From an uncultured delta proteobacterium (GTDB taxonomy: Bacteria; Myxococcota_A; Polyangia; Polyangiales; Polyangiaceae), in contig CAIVJW010000308.1 of the NCBI GenBank assembly GCA_903906315.1, forward strand, positions 1 through 57,601: DNA of 57,601 nt, given 5' to 3'. The notes beneath the pieces are model-generated. The model was not told the DNA's origin, made no database searches, and worked only from the letters and a program-made list of their open reading frames with translations. A program made the position numbers and the translations under genes. Positions 54,268 through 57,601 of this stretch are shown in pieces (position 1 is the stretch's first letter; each line of letters opens with the position of its first letter).

Positions 54268-55284
54268 TCAGGCGCGCTGGGTCCTGCGCAGCAGCACCAG
54301 GAACGCGGGGCCGCCGAGCAGCGCGGTCACGGCCCCCACCGGCGGCTCGGTGCCGAGCCAGCGGAACGCGACGCGGGCGGCCAGATCGCAGGCGACGAGC
54401 GCGCCGGCGCCCGCCAGCATCGACATGGGTAGCACCAGGCGGTGGTCGGGCCCGAGCGCCCGCCGCACGGCGTGCGGCGCCACGAGACCGACGAAGCCGA
54501 TGAGCCCCGTGACGCTCACGATCGCGCCCACGATGCACGAGGACGCTACGAAGACGCGGCGCTCGAGGGCGCGGACGTCGACGCCGAGGGTCGACGCGGG
54601 CTCGTTGCCGAGCGCGAGCAGGTTGAGGCGCGTCGCGTCCCCGAGGAGCACGGCCGATCCCGCGGCGACGTAGAGGCTCACCGCGACCAGCTCGGTCGTC
54701 GTGGGCAGCTCGATGAACCCGACGAGCCAGCGCAGGATCTGCTGCGCGCGCGAGGGCGGCACGAGGGTCTTGAGGAACGTGATCAGCGCGGCCGCGATCG
54801 AGTTGACCATCACGCCCGCGAGCAGGATCGACGTGCCCGAGGCGCTCGCCTGCGCGCCGCGCGCGACCGCGTACACGAGCCAGGTCGCCGCGAGCCCGCC
54901 GAGGAGCGCGGCGGCCGGGACCAGCGCTGCGCCCGCGATCGTCGTGGCGCCGAGGCCCGCGGCGATCGCGGCGGTCGCGCCGAGCGCTGCGCCGCCCGAG
55001 ACGCCGAGCACGTACGGCTCGGCGAGCGGGTTGCCGAGCAGGGCCTGGAACGCGGCGCCGACGACCGCGAGGCCTGCGCCCGCGATCGCGCCGAGCGTGA
55101 CGCGCGGCAGGCGGACGTCGATCAGGAGCGCGCGGTCGAGGCCGCTCGGATCCGCGATGGCGCGGGCGAGGCTCGTCGGCTCGGTGCCGTACAGCACGGC
55201 GACCGCGGCGACCGCGGCGAGCGCGACCGCGCCACCGGCGACGAGGGCGACCGGCCGCCGCGCCCCGCCGCCGGGCGGCGTCAC
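54268..55284 (-). CDS. FecCD/BtuC-type ABC transporter permease
   Basis: This is a 338-residue protein with about ten membrane helices. FecCD signatures: RLPRVTLGAIAGAGLAVVGAAFQALLGNPLAEPYVLGVSGGA at the start of the domain (residues about 55-96), GFVGLVAPHAVRR (the loop contacting the ATPase) and GTEPPVGAVTALLGGPAFLVLL at the end. Such permeases import iron-siderophores, haem or cobalamin with a BtuD-like ATPase and a binding protein. Neither is next to it here, which is unusual. Its GTG overlaps the coaX stop (GTGA). Confidence 0.92.
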   Translation of the reverse strand: MTPPGGGARRPVALVAGGAVALAAVAAVAVLYGTEPTSLARAIADPSGLDRALLIDVRLPRVTLGAIAGAGLAVVGAAFQALLGNPLAEPYVLGVSGGAALGATAAIAAGLGATTIAGAALVPAAALLGGLAATWLVYAVARGAQASASGTSILLAGVMVNSIAAALITFLKTLVPPSRAQQILRWLVGFIELPTTTELVAVSLYVAAGSAVLLGDATRLNLLALGNEPASTLGVDVRALERRVFVASSCIVGAIVSVTGLIGFVGLVAPHAVRRALGPDHRLVLPMSMLAGAGALVACDLAARVAFRWLGTEPPVGAVTALLGGPAFLVLLRRTQRA

Positions 55285-56096
55285 GCGCCTTCGCCGCCCC
55301 GCGCGACGGGCTTCGGTGCGGGCGTCCCCTGCGCCTCGTTGCGCTCCCACAGCAGGCGCAGGCCCGTGAGCGTGAGGTTGTCGTCGACCTCCTCGATCGC
55401 CTCGGTGTGGGCGGCGATGAGCCGCGCGAGCCCGCCCGTCGCGACCACGCGGCACGGGAAGCCGAGCTCGCGCTTCAGCCGCGCGCACAGGCCGTCCACG
55501 AGCCCGGCGTAGCCGTAGACGATGCCGGACTGCATGGAGTGCACCGGGTTTCTGCCGACGACCTTCGGCGGCACGGCGATCTCGACGCGGTGCAGGCGCG
55601 CGGCGCGCGAGAAGAGGGCCTCGGCGCTGATCTGGACGCCGGGCGTGATCACGCCGCCGAGGTACTCGCCCTTCGGGGTCACGCAATCGAACGTCGTGGC
55701 GGTGCCGAAGTCGACGACGATGACGCCCGCGCGCGCCCACTCGTACGCGGCCACCGCGTTGACGATGCGATCCGCGCCGACCTCGCGCGGGTTCTCGTAC
55801 AGGATCGGCATGCCGGTCTTGATCCCGGGCCCGACGACGAGCGCCTCGCGCCCGAACGCGCGCCGCACGAGGCCGACCATCGTGTCGGTGAGCGAGGGGA
55901 CGACGCTCGCGATGATCGCGCTGTCGATGGCCCCGAGGTCCGCGCCGCGGAGCTCGAGCATCGCGCGCACCATCACCGCGTACTCGTCGGCCGTGCGCGA
56001 TCGCGCGCTCTCCGACCGCACGTGATGGAGGAGCGTGCCGCCCTCGATCACGCCGAAGCTGATGTTCGTGTTGCCTACGTCGATCACGAGGAGCAT
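55281..56096 (-). CDS. coaX: Type III pantothenate kinase
   Basis: This is a 271-residue protein. ASKHA-fold motifs are in place: DVGNTNISFG at 6-15 (phosphate 1), the catalytic-site ENPREVGADRIVNAV, DFGTATTFDCV (phosphate 2), GGVITPGVQIS and VATGGLARL. It phosphorylates pantothenate in the first step of CoA synthesis and, unlike type I, is not feedback-inhibited by CoA. The ATG at 56096 is 5' to VIDVGNTN as expected. The downstream permease gene overlaps by four bases. Confidence 0.96.
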   Translation of the reverse strand: MLLVIDVGNTNISFGVIEGGTLLHHVRSESARSRTADEYAVMVRAMLELRGADLGAIDSAIIASVVPSLTDTMVGLVRRAFGREALVVGPGIKTGMPILYENPREVGADRIVNAVAAYEWARAGVIVVDFGTATTFDCVTPKGEYLGGVITPGVQISAEALFSRAARLHRVEIAVPPKVVGRNPVHSMQSGIVYGYAGLVDGLCARLKRELGFPCRVVATGGLARLIAAHTEAIEEVDDNLTLTGLRLLWERNEAQGTPAPKPVARGGEGA

Positions 56097-56279
56097 GGCC
56101 GCGCGACTCTAGCATCCGTCCGCTCCCGGCGTGATCTTGTGCCTCGAGCGGAGCCGTATTCGTGCCGACCGAGTGGCGCGAGGAAGGCCCCGCGCGGGTG
56201 CTAGGCTCGGGCGCTTACTTGCAGGCTCCCACAGCGGCCATCCCGGCTGCCCGGCGCCTCGGAGCGCGGAGGTTTGTCG

Positions 56280-57314
56280 ATGGATGCGATCGTTCGGGCG
56301 GGAGCGACGGCGGCGCGTGCCGTCGCGGGGGCGCGGTGGGGCTCGCGGGCGGCGCTGGTCGCGGCCGTGATCGGGGCGGCGGCGTGCGGCTCCGCGGAGG
56401 TCACGACGGAGGCGGGCGGCACCTCCGGCGGCACGAACGGCGGCACGGTGGGCGTGGGCGGCGCCGGGGTCGGCGGCGGCGGGCAGGGCGGCGGTGGGAC
56501 GACCTCGAGCCTCGGCGGCGCGGGCGGCCAGGGCACCGGCACCTCGACCGGCACGCCTTCGGGGCTGCCGTGCGACGTCGCGGACGTGATCGCGAGCGCC
56601 TGCGCGAGCTGCCACGGGAGCCCGCCCGCGGGCGGCGCGCCGAGCACGCTGCTCTCGTACGCCGACCTCACGGCGCCGAGCGCGGTGGACCCGAACCTGA
56701 CCAACGCGCAGCGCAGCGTCGCTCGCATGCAGAACGCGCAGAGCCCGATGCCCCCGGGCAACGGCGTGACGGCCACCCCGGCGCAGATCGCCGCGCTGCA
56801 GGCCTTCATCGACGCGGGCTATCCGAAGGGCGAGTGCGGCGACGCCGACGCAGGCGCCCCGCCCCCGGACGCCGGGGTCCCGGTCGACTTCCCGAACGAC
56901 CCCGCGCAGTGCACGAGCAAGCTCGACTGGTTCCTCGGCAACTCGCTCGGCGACGTGATGAACCCGGGCAAGGCGTGCAACGAGTGCCACCAGCAGAAGG
57001 GCAAGGTCGTCTTCGCCGCGGCCGGCACCGTGTACCCGACCGGCCACGAGCCGGACCTCTGCATCGCGAGCGGGTCGAACGGGGCCGAGATCGAGCTCAC
57101 CGACAAGAACGGCGCGAAGACCACGCTCAAGGCCAACCTGTCGGGGAACTTCTCGGCGAAGTCCATCGCGGGCTTCACGCCGCCGTACACCGCGAAGGTG
57201 ATCTTCAAGGGCCAGGAGCGCGCCATGATCGCGCCGCAGACGAGCGGCGACTGCAACTCGTGCCACACGCAGAACGGCGCCAGCGGGGCGCCAGGGCGCA
57301 TCCGCCTGCCGTAG
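56280..57314 (+). CDS. Tri-haem-motif lipoprotein
   Basis: This is a 344-residue protein; the ATG at 56280 lies seven bases after GGAGG. The lipobox is GAAAC (Cys36), then a Gly/Thr-rich linker to about 95. Three CxxCH motifs: CASCH (108-112), CNECH (233-237) and CNSCH (325-329). The first starts a cytochrome c-like domain with the distal Met possibly in QSPMPPGNG. The last two flank a beta-sandwich-like segment (EIELTDKNGAKTTLKANL). Probable outer-membrane or periplasmic electron-transfer lipoprotein. Function unproved; no partner oxidase nearby. Confidence 0.85.
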   Translation: MDAIVRAGATAARAVAGARWGSRAALVAAVIGAAACGSAEVTTEAGGTSGGTNGGTVGVGGAGVGGGGQGGGGTTSSLGGAGGQGTGTSTGTPSGLPCDVADVIASACASCHGSPPAGGAPSTLLSYADLTAPSAVDPNLTNAQRSVARMQNAQSPMPPGNGVTATPAQIAALQAFIDAGYPKGECGDADAGAPPPDAGVPVDFPNDPAQCTSKLDWFLGNSLGDVMNPGKACNECHQQKGKVVFAAAGTVYPTGHEPDLCIASGSNGAEIELTDKNGAKTTLKANLSGNFSAKSIAGFTPPYTAKVIFKGQERAMIAPQTSGDCNSCHTQNGASGAPGRIRLP

Positions 57315-57430
57315 AGACGCCCCGCCCGACCGCGCCTGCGCGCTGCGACCGGACGGTGTTTCGGTGCGCTCGGTCGGGACGCTATGATGACGTCGGGCCT
57401 CGCTCGGTCGTGGCCCCGCCCGGAGGTCCC

Positions 57431-57601
57431 GTGATCACGATCCGCTTCGTATTCGCCTCGATCGCGGCGCTCGTGATCGCGGCCTGCGCCCAGCCGCTCG
57501 CGGGCATCGACGAGGGCGGCGACAACGGCGGCAAGGGCGGCTACGGGGCCGGCGGCGAGGGCGGCGAGGGCGGCGCCGTGGGCGCGGGCGGCGCCGGGGC
57601 C
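57431..57601 (+). CDS. N-terminal part of a Gly-rich lipoprotein (partial)
   Basis: This gene starts at a GTG, with GGAGG five bases upstream. The first 57 codons are visible: a hydrophobic signal (IRFVFASIAALVIAAC) with lipobox IAAC, followed by a Gly/Glu/Ala-rich linker that runs off the window. It is the same type of lipoprotein as those at 426-1175 and 52479-53117. The functional end is outside the window. Confidence 0.78.
   Translation, partial: MITIRFVFASIAALVIAACAQPLAGIDEGGDNGGKGGYGAGGEGGEGGAVGAGGAGA

Overview
The window comes from a very GC-rich bacterial genome, most likely a myxobacterium of the Polyangia type (Sorangium/Polyangium-like). This is inferred from several signs: eukaryote-like Ser/Thr kinases with extra C-terminal segments, a two-FHA/zinc-ribbon protein, many lipoproteins with Gly/Ala/Ser/Thr-rich linkers and Cys-rich or haem-binding ends, and frequent GTG/TTG starts with 4-nt gene overlaps. 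No database search was possible, so the taxonomic call rests on gene content and base composition only. I see no insertion sequence, integrase, prophage, CRISPR array or rRNA. The only RNA gene I can support is a tRNA-Leu(UAA).

Layout. 1-1175: end of one Gly-rich lipoprotein, tRNA-Leu(UAA) on the minus strand, and a lipoprotein with a Kazal-like domain. 1234-3514 (-): typA with crcB immediately downstream. 3774-9963: a BPSL0067-type amidase-like protein, an L,D-transpeptidase (-), a polytopic histidine kinase and a Ser/Thr kinase with a coiled-coil tail. 10132-16981: a type VI secretion cargo island. It holds a VgrG fused to a zincin-like effector domain, a small candidate immunity gene, a PAAR protein and an unknown gene, all overlapping, with a convergent DUF2169 protein. 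17356-21243: a divergent membrane pyrophosphatase, a Cys-rich lipoprotein and a DUF1232 protein.

21345-31181 is the most interesting part. On the plus strand are an Sfp-type phosphopantetheinyl transferase, a glyoxalase and a WS/DGAT acyltransferase. Facing them is a tight eight-gene minus-strand operon. In order of transcription it encodes a serine-palmitoyltransferase-like alpha-oxoamine synthase, a FabZ-like dehydratase, a FabF ketosynthase with an intact Cys-His-His triad, a FabG ketoreductase, an HMG-CoA-synthase-family protein, an enoyl-reductase-like SDR, a free acyl carrier protein and a second paralogous SDR. Together these look like a dedicated type II fatty-acid/polyketide assembly line ending in an alpha-oxoamine synthase. 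Its product is unknown to me.

31374-36882 (+), divergent from that operon, encodes ornithine carbamoyltransferase, carbamate kinase, an aspartate carbamoyltransferase, ornithine aminotransferase and a cyclic-2,3-diphosphoglycerate-synthetase-like P-loop protein. This is a carbamoyl-phosphate/ornithine module with no arginine deiminase. The shared 192-bp intergenic region carries a plausible promoter and two palindromes.

37017-57601 is a mostly housekeeping and envelope region. It contains a TIGR01777 epimerase, an unrecognised P-loop protein, an M19 dipeptidase overlapping a Ser/Thr kinase, an Slt-type lytic transglycosylase and two small membrane proteins. These are followed by a di-haem peroxidase-like lipoprotein, a LysM protein paired with a coiled-coil lipoprotein, ruvA, the FHA protein, and a Nudix protein with a damaged Nudix box. 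The region ends with a TPR-like protein, a FecCD-type permease overlapping coaX, and a tri-haem-motif lipoprotein. A further Gly-rich lipoprotein is cut by the window end.
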